Positions 1-15,200 of a DNA stretch of 64,000 bases are shown here, one piece after another (position 1 is the first letter of the stretch; every line of letters starts with the position of its first letter). A model generated the notes under the pieces. That model saw only the letters and a list, made by a program, of their open reading frames with translations. It did not search any database and had not been told where the DNA came from. The stretch covers positions 6,349,201 to 6,413,200 of the forward strand of contig OX345637.1 in assembly GCA_947044365.1 (NCBI GenBank). Direction: 5' to 3'. The translations under genes were made by a program, and so were the position numbers. This DNA is from Petrosia ficiformis (Eukaryota > Porifera > Demospongiae > Haplosclerida > Petrosiidae).

Positions 1-255
1 GGCTGTGGCAATTATGTGGATATATATGACCGTATATGTGAAAATCAGTCATTTATGAAATAATACTTTTCCCGAGCAGCTTCCTTGCTTGTCATTCAAA
101 CATTTATTTTGCACAGGAAACATATACTTGCTCTTCCTGAATAATAAATTTAGTTGGAATAATGAGCATTTAAAAATAACTTCAGCATTATTATTTCACA
201 AATGACTGATTTTCACATCCATGGTCACAGATATATATATAACGACACATAATTA
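1..255. mobile_element. MITE with long terminal inverted repeat
   Basis: Bases 38-64 and 190-216 are inverted copies with one mismatch (GTGAAAATCAGTCATTT...). With gaps the similarity extends outward to about 1 and 255. It is non-coding and lies in the intron after the last traced exon of the RNF213-like gene. A short AT run follows at 230-345. Confidence 0.7.
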
Positions 256-3200
256 TTATGTACATACATGTATATATAGCTATATATAATATATATATAT
301 GTATATATTATATATATGTATATATATACGTATATGTCAGACAATTATATATACCTTAAGAACACATTCTATCTCTTCAAAAGGTAAATTAAGATTATGA
401 AGGTAGTCATCCAAATAGCAATGGAAAAATTCAAGAGACAACTCAGGAGGAACATTACTAATATGTTCAGAAAAAGCAAGATCTTCAAATGCTGAAACCA
501 GTTCTTTCAACATGATGTCTAGCTTAGTTTGATCAGCTGATAAAGAATAATAACTCTAATGAATTAAGAGTATATACACTATGTATTATAAGATTTATAC
601 CTCCACTGTGTGCAATTATCTTTGTGAGAACTACATCCACTTGGTCAATTACTTCCCATGAAAATGGAAATTTACAGCTGTAGGGAGTTCCTTGAATTTT
701 GGTGATTGGCTTCTTTGATACAAGCATATCTTGAAAATAGAATGGTAGAAAATTTTGACTGCTGAAAAGAGATAACCACAGCTTTTTAAGACAAACGTGA
801 GTTTTAGATGCAGCTGTGAGTAGACTCATATTATTGTTATTATCTATTCTTGCTATGATATATGAAAGAACACGTTGTAATTGAGAGTCTAGTTTGCGCC
901 TGATAGAATTGACCAAAGTCAAGTGGGCTTGAAGATTATGTTTCTCTAAGGCAGCATCCACAGCCCACATATCAGGATCCTTGGTGACAGAAAGCTCTTC
1001 ATCACTTTGCTTAAAGAGCATTTCGATTCTGTTTAGTAGACATAGAGTGAAAGTCAGGTTATCTATTCAAGAGATTAACAAAGTTATCATCATGTTCATA
1101 ATCTTATTGTGCACTTACCATGATCTGATGGTACTGCATCAGTTACTAATTCCAGTAAAATGGTAATCACTCTTTCCATTTTTTCATATGTTTTGTGAGA
1201 CACTACTTTAGCTGCAGAAGGTTGAATGTTATCTTTTATGCGTGTACACACCTTAAAGTCATTTGGAATTTCCTTATCCTTTTCTAAGAGAATCTGGAAG
1301 AATTTGTGAAGAGGATGTAAAAATGCAAGATTAACAACTTTATCCGTTCCCCTAGGACAATTTAAGTCATCAATGTGAGCTGAAACCCATGGACTACTTT
1401 GAAATGAGGTAAATGAGCTACCACCTGTAACTCTAACTAGCTGGATAATGAAAAGAACATGATTTTTTCCAACAGATGACGGTTTCATTGTCTCATCCTG
1501 AACTCTATGACGAGCACAGGCAATAAGATCAGCATTCCATTCTCCACTCTCACACTGAATTATGAAGAGTTTGGGTCCAGTTTTCTCATCTTGGAAAAAA
1601 TCACTGTGTAATTGAGCAGCATAACACCCAGCTAGGTATTAATTTCAATAACTGACCTTAAAGTGCTGGAAAAATCTAACTCAGTACTGAAATCTGAGAG
1701 GTAACAACTATGAATATCATCTTCATTTATAGGTAGATTTTCGGCTAATATTTTATTGAAATCAGGAGGTAGCAAAGGTCCATATGTAGTCACCTAAATG
1801 GAATCAATCAGTTTTAAAAGTAGCCAACTTAAACATATATGCACGTCTGTACTTGCAATAAACCTCCGGACTCAGAACATTCTTCAGCAAATATATTGTT
1901 AAGAAGAAAATCAACTACCCAGAAATGCTCTTGTTTTCTGAAGTAGGTATCAAAATACTTTTCAACTTCATTTTCAGTAAATTTTGATGCACTTGATCTC
2001 AACCGTGCTAATGCATCAATAGAAGCCAATTGTAACAAGAGAAACTTGCCCATTTCCATAATCTGTAGAAAAACAAGTAATGTATGGATTTAAAATGTGC
2101 ACTACAAACCTTGTCATCAGTAGCATCTTCTGATAAAACCTGAGATGCATGTAGAATACAAGTTGAGGCAGTATCTGGTTGATAGCCAACAAATGCATCT
2201 GCCACAGAAAAACTGGGAAATTGTGCAGATAATTTGATAGGTATGAAAACACATAGTAGTCTAACCTTGACATAATCTGAGCAAACACTTTAACCCATTT
2301 TTCCAACATTTTCACTAGCTCTCTTTGCTTTGTAGTTAGTATTGTATTTGATATAACGAAATGTTTCTCAAGTCGATTTATTAAAGCTGTTGGGAACTGA
2401 GTAAACACTCGCTTCTTCTCAGCAACTATTATAAGGCGAAAGTTAGGGTCTACCCTGCACTTGATTCGGTAGGATCGTAAACCAAGGTCAACATATCGAC
2501 CGGTTCGAAGCTCTGTATAACACTGATTTAGCACATCGTAAAGGCTTTCATAGATTTGCTCATAATTTAGAAGGACAACTGGAATTCCTCGCTCCATGCA
2601 GACTTTGATCTTGTTTATATTTACACAAACCTGAGTGTACTCTCTATCTTTTGGAAAACTGCTACCATAAAAAATGTATGGAGTTTCATTTTTCAGTAGG
2701 TGTGTGCGAAGTATTCTCAGAGCTGATTGGTTTTCAGTAATAAACAAAAGATAGCGGTTCTCGTGCTTAACTTGTTCAACTCGTAAAGGTTCGAGACTGG
2801 ATTGGATAAGAGTTAACTGCTCATTCTCACTGCTTCCAATCGAAACTAATGAAGATGCATTTGGAAGATATTCTATAGGATCAATTTCACTATGTCCACT
2901 AAAATTTCGCAAAATTGCCTCCCGAAAATCCTCAGGAGTAGGGCATTTATTAGTGTCAATGCACTTCCAACAAAGCATTTTGATCATCGTATAGAAATCT
3001 CTAAGCCCAAAAAATTCTCGAGCTTCATCTTTATTTTCCATTCCCTCTTCATGCTTCTCCTGTTTTTTGCAGATACCTCTGTACATTTTTGCAAGGTCAT
3101 CAAATGATTTACTAAGTTCATCTCTTATTTGTGTGTTTTTAACCATTTTTGAAATTCCATAAGCACTTTCCAGTAATTCTTCTTCAGCAGGAGAACATCG

Positions 3201-6200
3201 TGTGACCATTATACATCTGTTCATTTTTGCAGGATCTAACGCCCAGTTTGAAATGCCAATAAATGCAACTCTTTCTTCTGGTTTAACTTCTTGGTCATCT
3301 GGATTCATTCCTGCAGTTCCGTCTTCAAGGTATGGATGAAGAACTTTTAAAGGGAGACCAGGTGTATCTTCAGCTAATCCAATCTCTTCTAAAACTACAA
3401 CAGAGGCAAAGTTTTTGAAGTCTCCTTGGCACTTTTGGAACTCCATAGCTTCCTGAAACACTTCAATTATTGTATCTGTAGTAGAAAACTGGTTACATTG
3501 ATAGGGAAAAAGCTGCACTTGTTTAAAATTAGTTAATAGTTTATTAGAGGAATAGCGTCCTTGCATAGAATTAGCCACTATCGATTTGGCAAGTGATTTT
3601 GAGCTTCCTGGTTTCCCTATGATAAAAAGAGGCAATCGGTTCTCAATGCATACAACCATCATGAATACATTTTCACGCAGAGCTGCATTATGTGCAATGT
3701 TACTTGGAACATTCATGGAATTCAAGAAAGTAGTTTGCACCCTGAAAATCCACAAAACATCAATATATAAGTAATAAGAAGGAATCAATTTCATTTACCT
3801 GACAATTTCAGCTTCAAACAGTTCAGTCTTACTTTCTGTAGTTTCAACTGGAAGTGAATATTTGCCGACAAACTTGTCAACAATTCTTTCAACAAATTGT
3901 TTTCGTTTGGTTAGTCTTGCATAGTACCCAACTGACACAGCATATATAAGTGCTCTAATTATATCATCAAGATTCTGAAGAAAAATATTTACTGTAACCA
4001 CAGCAGCAATACATACAAAGCTAATACCTTTGCTGCTTCATGTTCAATAGAGTCTTCAGTGATAAGAATCTCAAGTTGGTCTTTGAAAGTGGGAAATGAT
4101 TTCAGTTTATCCAAGAACCACTTAAACACAATCATAACTCGAACTATATCACGTAGGCTGACGTATTTGCATTCATTCTAACAAATTTATTTAAAAAACA
4201 AATGCTCATGTTATAGAAATATAAAGTTGGGAATATGAAAGGTGCAACATTAGCTCAATAATGACTTGTTTCATTACTGTATGATGGACGTACCTTCTGC
4301 TCTCTCATGTATTTCTGACATTCATTAATAACAGAAATGACAACTGTCTTTGCATTCTGAACATCATGAAACTCAATGGATGGACATTTCAAAATCTGTA
4401 CTATAATCTATAACATGTTATAATCCAAAGGTAACAATTCATACCTCATTAGTTACTATCTTTTCAATATAGTCCTCTTCAGTTTTACCACGAACAGTTC
4501 CAAAGTCATACACATATTCGTGCATACTTGGTGGAAGAGGAAGTACTCTGTATACTAACTTTCTGAGAGGAACAGTACCTAGAAAAAGATTACCACTATT
4601 AATTTTAAATATGATGTAGCTCTGAACAGGTCATTAATTTTATAATTATTACAGAACAAAGGATTATAATTAGTTGATAACGCTTTTATTGTAAGTAATT
4701 CTAAACATGTACCTAATTTAGGAATCCTTTCTTCATCTCGTAAAAAAAATCCCAATCCAGCTGCTTGCAAACTTTTAATTGTCTCCTCGTCATGACTGCA
4801 ATATCACAGAAATAGTATAAAAATAATTCAGCCCAAATTCTCTTACATTTTATATGGATTACAAGCAGCAGCAAACTTGACTTCAGCTGGTATGTGTTTT
4901 CCATATAGTGTCCTGTCACAAATCACTTCTTTGATTAATCCAAGAGCTTCAGTAGTATTCACTTCATCAAAGAAAAGGACTGTATATAAATGACTTTTTT
5001 TATTCTTTTCTGCTTGCTCAATGGCCTTTTCCACTTCTTGAATAATTCGTTCCTCATCAGTCCCACCATGAACCTGTACAATAAATGAAAACAGAGGCTG
5101 GAGTTACAGTAGTATATTAAATTACTCAATTCACCTTCAGGCATACTAATGTCTTTGTTTTGAATGCATTAGTTTGAAGGTCACATAAGTAACGCAGCAG
5201 TCTTGTTTTTCCACATCCAGTCTCTCCCATCATTATCACAGGTATACCACATCTATTTAACAAGATATAATAATATAGTTATGGGGAAAAAGATATATTG
5301 AGGAAAAGTATCACTATGATTGCTTTGCTTGATTAGTGACATGTATCTATCAATTATTGCTGATGGCACTAATGTCTCTACCTTTCTGTGTACTCTGACT
5401 ACTAGAGCGTATAGCAGTAAGTGTAATTGCAATGAGTCTAAGTACACAGATCTTTGATGAAACTAAAGTACTCCTTCAAGGTTGTAAATGATGACTTCTT
5501 CATTTCTTTCACATGCCACGCCCATTAATTGACCGAGTGCCCGTGATGACACAACTTCCTTAACCACATATACCTATGTCCTATACAATGCATAGTTGTG
5601 TATAATTTTATCATAGAGATGGCCCTACAGGTCACAAAAACACATCCCTACAATTGCATGGGTCGTGCCTGAAACAAACAGCCTATTAGAGTCATTATTT
5701 TAATTATCCACTCTTCTTACTTTTAAACTTTTTTATAGAACTTTAGGAATACATTTCAGGTAGAAGAGCTAATAGTTACTGTTTCAGTTTCTATGTACAC
5801 TATAAGAAGCTTCTTTCTGCCGGTCTGTACAGCTCAATGTGTCGTAGTTAATAAAGTAAAGGAAAGGGATCGGAAATTCATGATTGGTGTAGCTATATTT
5901 ATACACTGTAATTATGTAACTTGTTTTTCGTGCACTGTAGGCATCACCAAGCCTATGTAAACACAATCAAAAGGAAACAGCTTACACTAAATAGACTATT
6001 TCTACATAACATTGGAGGGTAAACAAAGAACTGCCATGATTTTAAAGTGCAAGGCCTCTGATAACAAAAATGTACAGAAATGCCATACTATCACATTCCT
6101 GTTTTACCTTGCAGTTGTCAACAAATTACAATAGATATAATATGGCCTCAAGCAGCAATTTTCCACCACGAATGCCCATTTCTAATTCCTTTACTTTACC

Positions 6201-9200
6201 TCTTTGAGTTTTATAATGTTTCACCTGAATGCTCCAAAAGGAAGTACCACCTACTTAAGCCTTAGGATTGACACATATATGTGACAATTGACCCCTATGT
6301 GGTTGGGACTGTGTCCAGCATTACAAAGCACTCCAAATGCTTGTAATTGATCTCAGGGACAAGCCCATGAAAATGCCTAAAAAAGTTGATGGTTTTACGG
6401 CTGCCCTTTGGCCTAAAAACAAATATGGGGGGAATTTTAAAGGGTGACCCCCCCCCCCCGTTATGGGGGTTCAAAGGGGGCTGTGCGCCCTCACGGTCCA
6501 CGCAATTTGGGGGTTTCAGTGTCAATCAGTGACCCCGCCCATGCACTCTGTTGGGAAGCTGAGGCATTTCCCTTGCTGTATAACCCGAAATCGTGGGTAT
6601 AACTGATGCAAACATGTAGTGGGTTCATTTTGTTTGCCCCAGTCCAGCTTGTTTTTCAAAATTCTTCCCATTTCCAACACTGGCATTTCTATAGCATATA
6701 TTTTGGCCACCGTTCACTTTCTCTACCCCAAACTTGGCTCCTTTTCCGACATGGAGTACTACTTCTATCAACTTGCTTACCTGGACTCAAAAGTTCCCAA
6801 GCACTTCGTAGGATTAAATCAAATGCAGTGCTCTCCCTCTTTTGACTGGCATTTTATATAATAAATACTTTAGATACCGTTTTCGCGGTTCATACGTGTG
6901 TTAATAATCCCTCGAAAGCCCATAGCAACCTTGCGCTACGCGCTTGGTTGCTATATGGCTTCCTCGGGATTATAAACACACGTATGAACCGCGAAAATGG
7001 TATATAACCTATATATATTATATTTATCAGTCCGCTAAAGATTAACTTAATAGAATTCCAAATTTCACTGCTATTCACTGTGGGTCTTGGATGTGCCACT
7101 CCCCAAATTACTATAGATTACGAGGGTATACTATTGTCCTGGCGGCATGTCGACATTCTATATATTGTCCAAAACACCCACGCTTTGTTGGATGTGGTCG
7201 GCCAGCGCTTTCATTGAAGTGTCTGCCCTTTGATGTTACTTTGAAGTTAGTTTAGGGCACTTAAAAAAATAAAAGGAAATTAGAATAGAATGTTGAGGTA
7301 TGTGTGATTTATATACTTGCTTTCTAGCTTGGTCTAGTGAGAAAGAAAGGGATGTTGGAGAACAAAGGAAAAAAAGTGTTCACTTGCATTCGTGTGTTTG
7401 CAATAATTGGTAAACAAAGTTGAGGTGACTGTGGGTCCACAAAGTTTCGTATTCAGTTACAACGAAAGCTTTTATGAGATGCTAAGCCATACCTGTCAAT
7501 CAGTACAGTACATTTATATCCAATATGGTTGAAATAATTCAAAAATTAATAATGTTAATACCTGAGAACTCCATGTTCTGAAAGTGTAAGTGTTACCCTA
7601 CTATCTATGATCACTGTTTGATTATGTGTCACACCCATTATTTTACCAAGCCCCTGAAATGACATAACTTACTTAATTACATATGCAACGCTTACATGTG
7701 AGTGACACAATTAAGAATATAGATTAACACATTTGGAAAGCAAATCATAAGGATGGCTCTGTGGGCCATAAAAAGTGCTAAATTTGTCATAAAATGTGTA
7801 CTTAACACTGCTTTACCTGAATTTCATGTGAATAGCTAGCATTTTCATAAGGTTGTCAACTGTTAATACATATGTTTCATCGGGATCAATCTTCTCCAAA
7901 ATGAGCTGTCCATTCTTGTCTTTGAATTCTTCTTCATTAATCCCTAAAGTCCGAACAAGTTTCTCAAGCATTTGTATTCTAAAAAAATTAAAATCACATT
8001 AACATAGTTCTCAATTGCAATGAAATAAATTACTTTGTCCATTCACTGTACTCCTCCATGAACCCCACTCCATTTAAAGCTAAAGTTTGTCTCAATTGCT
8101 TGTCCATGTAGTTTTTTTCAATTATTGAACCATCAGTAATATTAATTAGGCTCCCTTGTTCATCAATCCACAGTCCCATGAAAGTTATTGTCTGACCATC
8201 ATGATTGAAAAAAAGGTATGGATGTGCACTATTGTGTGACAGAAAAGTATACTATAATTATTATTATTTAAGCAAATGTCAATAATTTATACCAAGTATC
8301 CCAAGTCTTATTGACAGCAACACTAAATAATTCTTCAACATTCCCTTCTGTAATACTACTTATGTTATCACCAGTTCTTCCAATATTCAATGAGGATTCA
8401 GTGAACTCCTGCAGGTATGCATATGTACATGTTAAAACCTAAAATTCATGAAACTGGTTGAGGGCAGATTTGGACACAAATCAGAGCCAAACATTTAATT
8501 CCTTGCATGTCCATTAATACTCCCCAATTCTATAGAAACTTTTACCTTTGCCATCATTACAGCAAATCTTCCAACAAATTTTTTAAATCCAGGAAAGACT
8601 TCTTCCATAGAACAAAAATTAGAGTTTTCACAATCATAAAGTTGAGCATTCAAAAATTCAATGAAATTTCGAACTTCAGCCCATGAAGGATTAATTGTAT
8701 CAGCAGATGCATGCATGGCACTACAGATGAAAGCAACATAATTATTATTTATCAGAATATTGAATTGAATAACATACTTCAGAATACAGGTTAAGCAATC
8801 CTCTGGTTTTCCTTCTACCTGATATTGTAGCCCTGATGTTTTTGGACTTGCCTTGAGAAACTTATATGCATCAAGATTTATTTTTTCAGCAATTCTTCTA
8901 AGATACTGATAAACACGTTGAACACTTTCTTCTTTGAAAACCATCTCATCCATCAGAACTTTATTTCCTGAAAGCAATAACAATCAAACTTTTACCTGTT
9001 ATGTATTGTATAATGCTCTTGCCTCTTGATGACTGATAAAGAGACTTGACCTCTTTTGGTGAAACACACAAAGTTTGAGGAAGAAGTGAAAGAAGAGCAT
9101 AAGTGCTTGAGAATCTTTTCATATTCTATGACAGTTAAAATAACATACTATAATTATAATTCTGAAACTTATTAGTTTCTATTACTGTAATATATTTTAA

Positions 9201-12200
9201 CATACTAAAGTTTGCTTCAATGCCCACTTTCCAGGAGTTGCCGTCTCTAATTCTGCAAGAGTACACTCTACAACACATATTTGTGTTGGATTTTTTTTCC
9301 ATACATTTCCATAGCTGTCAGCAAGACCACCTAATATCAGTATCTGGAATAGCAGCCAATCTATTTGCTCAATTACCTGTAATTAGCAAAAGAAAATATA
9401 TGCTAAAATTTACACTATTTGAATAATGTATAATTATAATCAAAGTTTTAATGTTCTTACAGAATGACTAATGTTGAAGTGAATTAATTGAGGATAAGAA
9501 TTGTTAGGATTCTGCTTGCATGCTTCCATTTGTTCAATAAGTTTCATTACAGAGACTTCAGGACCATGAATAGGAACACATACATAATGAGGTTTCATTG
9601 ATATTTTGTTTGAGCACAGCATATCAGCGAGTCGTCTGACACGAAGTGATTTTCCCATGCCTGAAGAAGTTGACAGCACAACTTGAATAATTGATTTTAA
9701 GGAATTTTGAACATCTCTGTTGAGGTAGCAAACATAACAACATTAAATACATCTAAGCAAGAATTTTGCACTAAACTATTGAGAGTTAATTGAAGAATTA
9801 CAAGGCCATGTATACTATATATATGCACTTTCAATGAAACATAATTATCTAGGTTTTAGTGATTGTAATTACAACAATAGTAAAACAATATTAAAAAGCT
9901 CAGTCAGAGTGAGACATAGCCACAGCTGACTACTATAAGCAGAACCATGTTTGCATGTGCACTAAATTTATTGACCTTTCTTGTTCTGTTAAATGTGAAC
10001 TCTGTTCAGGAAAAGTGCCAGGATTTCTGCAGTGACTAGCTATATACATTGCAACATCCTCATCTGTTGGTAAATTTGGAGGTTTTCGAATATAGGTACT
10101 AAGACGAGAAACAATATATCCTTTTGCTTGCTCCTGAGAACTGATAACTAATGCTATTCTGAAGTCTACAAACAATGAATGCAATTATACATTCAATGAA
10201 CTTGAAACTGACAGTTAACTAATATACCATTAGATCCTTGTGTTATCAGCTCTAAGTTGTTCAGTGCTTTTTCACAGACTTTGAATTGAAGTTTTTCAGC
10301 ATTAACAAGAGTGAAAATTCTCATTTTATTTTCATCATTCACTGCACGATGCCACAGTAAAGTTATCTGCATAAATTGCATATAGTACAATTTGGTTAAC
10401 ATTCATTTTAAAACAGAACAAACCTCTTCAATGGAAGTATTTTCTGTACAAACAACTACTTCTTCATAGGTAGGAAGTGGTAGTGATGGGTCTTCCATGT
10501 ACAAGAACAGTACTGTTTTCCATACTAATAATTGTAAGTGGATATAATAAAGCATGCTCTTAGAAAATAAGATGCATATAATGATTACAGTACTTTACTC
10601 TGATCAATTTGGCTACAGACACAATGAATGCCACACTGTGCACAATACCTAGATAATCAAACTTACTACTTATTTTTGTATTGTGATATTTTAAAAAAGA
10701 GTTGCTTTTCTAAGGTTGCCATTATTTATGTTAAACATTTTCTAACTTTTCGCTCTAAAGTTATAGCAGTTTTAATGGTGCATCAATAAATTCAGAATGA
10801 AAAATAAGTTAGACAATTTCCTAAAGATTTTTGGTTCTAAGTTTAAGTAGTTTTAATGCCTATATAATAGTTGCTGTTGATGTACTTTCAAGAGATACCT
10901 GGCATAAAAAAAAATATCAATAGATAGCTCGCATACTATTAGATAGGTCATTCCTATATATAGTGAGGCACCACTATACAGCTAGTGTAGAGCTGTACAT
11001 CAATCAAAGACAACTGCATCACAGTATATGCATACAGCATTGACGTGATGGTAACAGAAAGATTTCAGGCAAATTACAAATGCTTCTCTTTGACTTTGAA
11101 AAAATATTTACTGGACATCATAATTAAATATTGTGGAATATTTCGATTCATACCTTCATCTGTTGCAATAACATTTAGTGTTCCTGATTCAATAAGGAAA
11201 CGTCGAAGTGGTCTTTGTTTTATCAGGCCTAGCATGAAAATATACTAAATGTAATACACCAACGGACTGGAATTATTATACCTTGTTTTTGTTCACCAAT
11301 AGTACATGCTAGTTCCTGAAGTACTTCACCTAATTCAATCAAACTAAGATATTCTTGAGCAGGTACATCAATTTTGATTGTCATTGGAAAATGCATGAAT
11401 TTAGCAGGAACAGTCCTGAAACAGAAGTAGAATAAAAGCATGTATTGAAAGCAGGATATTTAGTATTTCATACCATCCACTTTTTCTAGTCAATTCTGGA
11501 GATTTTCCAAGATCAAGACTCAATGCAACTTCTCTTACATCTATTCCAGTAGCTCTAGATGTTCTAACTGATTTTAATGCTACACTTAAATCATATTCTT
11601 CATCCAGTAGTGCTTGAACTAAAGGATCATCTTGTTTAATCTCTACTTCTTCGTGTAGAGTGTTGGGATCCTCTTGTAGTGGAATCTGTTCTTCATTTTT
11701 AAACTGTGATTCATTGTCCATGCACCAGTCTCGTAAATCATCTACTTGAGCATTTTCTCCAAGGGCTTCAAAAGCATGGAAAACCACTACTGGGCTATAG
11801 TCATCTTCAGCAGTGAGAACATTGTAAATTTGTTTATGCTCTTCATCAAGACTAGATATGCTGAACTTGGTTTGAGCATTGCTGAGCGTTCCAATGATTT
11901 TTGGCATTTGTACAGAGGTTTGACTTATACTGTCAGTGTGTGCTTTTGTTCCATTTATTATAGCCTTGGATATCTTAGAAGGATGTGGATGAGTAGTAAC
12001 TGAAAGAAGAAGAAGCATCAGCTGTATGGATGGTTGGGAAGTAGGATCCTTTTTCAATTTTCCAAGCTCTTGCTGAAGAATAAATAATTGCTGAGAGGTG
12101 AAGTAGTTCAAGTAAGGATACTTCTTGCGGTGGTATTGCACACTCTTCTTCCATTCTACCAGTGAACGTTCTAGCTTTTCTATTTGTTCCTCCACATCAA

Positions 12201-15200
12201 TTCTTTTGTATTGAGAACAGCCAAACATCAGTGTGAAGTGTGTGTAGTCAACATAGCCAGCCTCTTGTAATTGAATCACAAGTTCAGCCACTCGCTCAAC
12301 TTTTGAGAGAATCTATTTAAAATACACCACAAATAAAACAATAAAATTATGCAACAACAACTATTTTCTTACTTCAATAAACTTGTTTACACTTTCAGCA
12401 TTCTCAGCTGCTACAAGAACCAATTTACTCTGTAACTCCTTCAAATAATTTAGTTCAAAGACTTTATGATCATCTTTATCTTCTCTTAAACGAAGACGAA
12501 CAGCATCCTCAGTAGAACGCAATATTTTCCCAGGAATGGCTGATACTGTATAAACACCCCTCTTATTAATTAAATTCATTTGTTCAACATTGCTCCTTTG
12601 AAAGTTAGTAAGTGTTTCTTCCATTCGTTTGAATTCACCAAGCTTATTTTTACAAGATTCCTTTATAATAATTATTGAATACAATACAAGTAAAATCAGA
12701 GAATGGTTAAGTAACTCACAGCAATGTCTCCAAGGTTTGGATGCTTATCAAGAAATGTCCAGAGACTTTTACATCTGTTTATCAATAATTCACAACTTTC
12801 ATCAGTACTGACTTCATAGATCAATGGTGCATATGCACTTCCAAATATAAGTAAATCTGACAGTAGCTGCTTGATGAGGTCGCCTTCCATTGTTTGATTA
12901 GCAATTTGAACAAACTCTGCCAGTTGACCCACATCTATGGATAAAATTTTTAATTGCATACCTGTATCAAAAACAATAAATAATCAAACTTTTTGCATTT
13001 TTTCTAATCCATTCAACAAGGTCTGTGCAAGAACAAAAAACTTCCAAGCATTTTCTTCGTATTGAATGATTAGCTATGTCTTTCAATACTGCTGCTGTTT
13101 TGGCTGCTGTTGTATCAACAGATGCTAAGGTTGCTTGTTCAGCTCCATCAGATACCTATAAATTTAAATGGATTCTGTGATATACCAGATTAAGATTACT
13201 ACAAAAAAATCATGTTTTTTATACAAACCACTTAAACAGAAAACAAACGGAATTCATATTGGTCACCATACAAAAGAGTAGTTAATGATGATGTGCGTAC
13301 AACTTAATCTATATACAAATTATGTTTATACCTGATCAGAGAGCAGATTTGCAACAATGTTAAAATCTCCACTCAGTTTTAATGTTTCTTTTAACTGTAA
13401 AAGAGTTCGAGCTGCATAAGAATGATAGCATAGCTCTTGATAGTCTAGAATCTTCTGTACTGCATTCCTAATCCAGTGGGTATTTTGCTGAAACACACCA
13501 CACCACTTGGTCAATTCACTTTCCAGTGTTTTTTGATCTGTGATTCCTTCAAAGAGCTCTGTTACTTTGTCTAATGGAAGTTTGAGATTGTCACTCAGCA
13601 TTTCCATCTCACTTTTGAAATCAGTAAGCACTGGACTCCACAAGTCTTTCACAAATGTCTCTATTGATACAAAAGTTCCATTCAGCTTTTGATGATATCT
13701 TTGCATTTCATTATTCCACCGTTTCAGAAAGATGGCTGATGAGCATCCCTCTGGATGTGTGAAGTAAAACACTTCATCAACAATATGATCTGCTATGATG
13801 TTGAACTCATTGAGTTGAAATTGTGGCATACCATCCTCATTATACATCCAGAGATCACGAACAGGACTCATAGTATGATCAGAAGTCAAATCCTTCTTAA
13901 TTTGAGCTGCATGTTCTGTGAATTTAATATATCACGTATGATAAAAGTAAGTAATATATACTTATATGCCTGTATTAACCGCATGATTAAAGTTTTTCAA
14001 TATAAAAATATTTTAGTGTTTATTTATGCAATGTATTGCGATAATTATGTTTTGATTAATGTATAATTATGGTAAATATAACCTATGACTGCTTTCCACA
14101 GAGTTTAATGTATATATAATTATTTATTTATATGTTTGTGCATTGTATATGTACTTAAGGAAGTTGCATCAATCGAGAGAACTCGGTCAATTAATGGCGG
14201 CATGGCATGTAATAGAATGTGTGCTCAAGCTCTACAGACCAGCAGGAAGAAAGCTGCTTGGAGCTTACATAGAAACTGGAACTATTGGGTGAAATATATT
14301 CCTAAAGGTCCTTGAAAAAGTAAGTAAGAGCAGATAATCAAAATAATAACTACAATAGACTGCTGTGTTTCAGGTATGACAAAGTCAGCCATCATAATTA
14401 CTGAATGCTGCACACTACAAAGCAATCATAGGGATGCTTTTTCTCAATATATGATCTTGATAATATAATCTGGTATTACTAGTCTGGATTCTAAGTTAGC
14501 CACATGTGTTTTATTTGCTGTCAGACTGTCAGTTAATCTTATCAATTATTTATCAACTAATAGTAACAATAGCAATTTATAACAACTTTGTAGTTTACAC
14601 AATACTTGATATACTCACTTCCAGACACTGCAAGAGCTATGTGAGCAAAATGAAGCACTTCCTTCTTCTTCTGTTTGAATTCCTTGTATGTGCTTAGCTC
14701 TCTTTCCAGGGCAGAGAAGCTGATGGAAGGAGCAATCGATTCAAAACATTTCAATGACAAGAATTCATTGAAAAATTGCTCCAATATTTTCAAACTGCCA
14801 AACTGGCATTGGATGTGATCTAATTGCTTTGGTTTAATTGTTCTCGAGCGGATGGATGCAAAAGTTTCATTCAATATTAGTTTTGCTTTCTCACAGACAT
14901 GATGTGCTAGTGCTTCTTCAGCTGATCCTCCAGCTTTTTTCTTATTGGATTGCATACAATCCTCTGCAAAATTATGGTAATGAAAACAATGCTATTATAA
15001 GTATTTTTTAAATTTACCATAGATTTCCAAGCACATTGGGAATAGCTTCCAGCAGACAGACTTGAGAGAGACTTCCTCTTTGTCTGTATATACTGTACTA
15101 AGAATTCCACCAAGCAAAACCAGAGTATCTGAAGTGGATGATCCAAGTTTCAGAAAGCTTAGCAGTTGCCATGTATTTTCTTCCTGTAATAGGAAGTCAA

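Noticed and set aside
6606..6861. Short plus-strand open frames in an RNF213 intron
   Set aside because: No recognisable domain, overlapping frames, and a transposon-like surrounding; no splice or promoter evidence.
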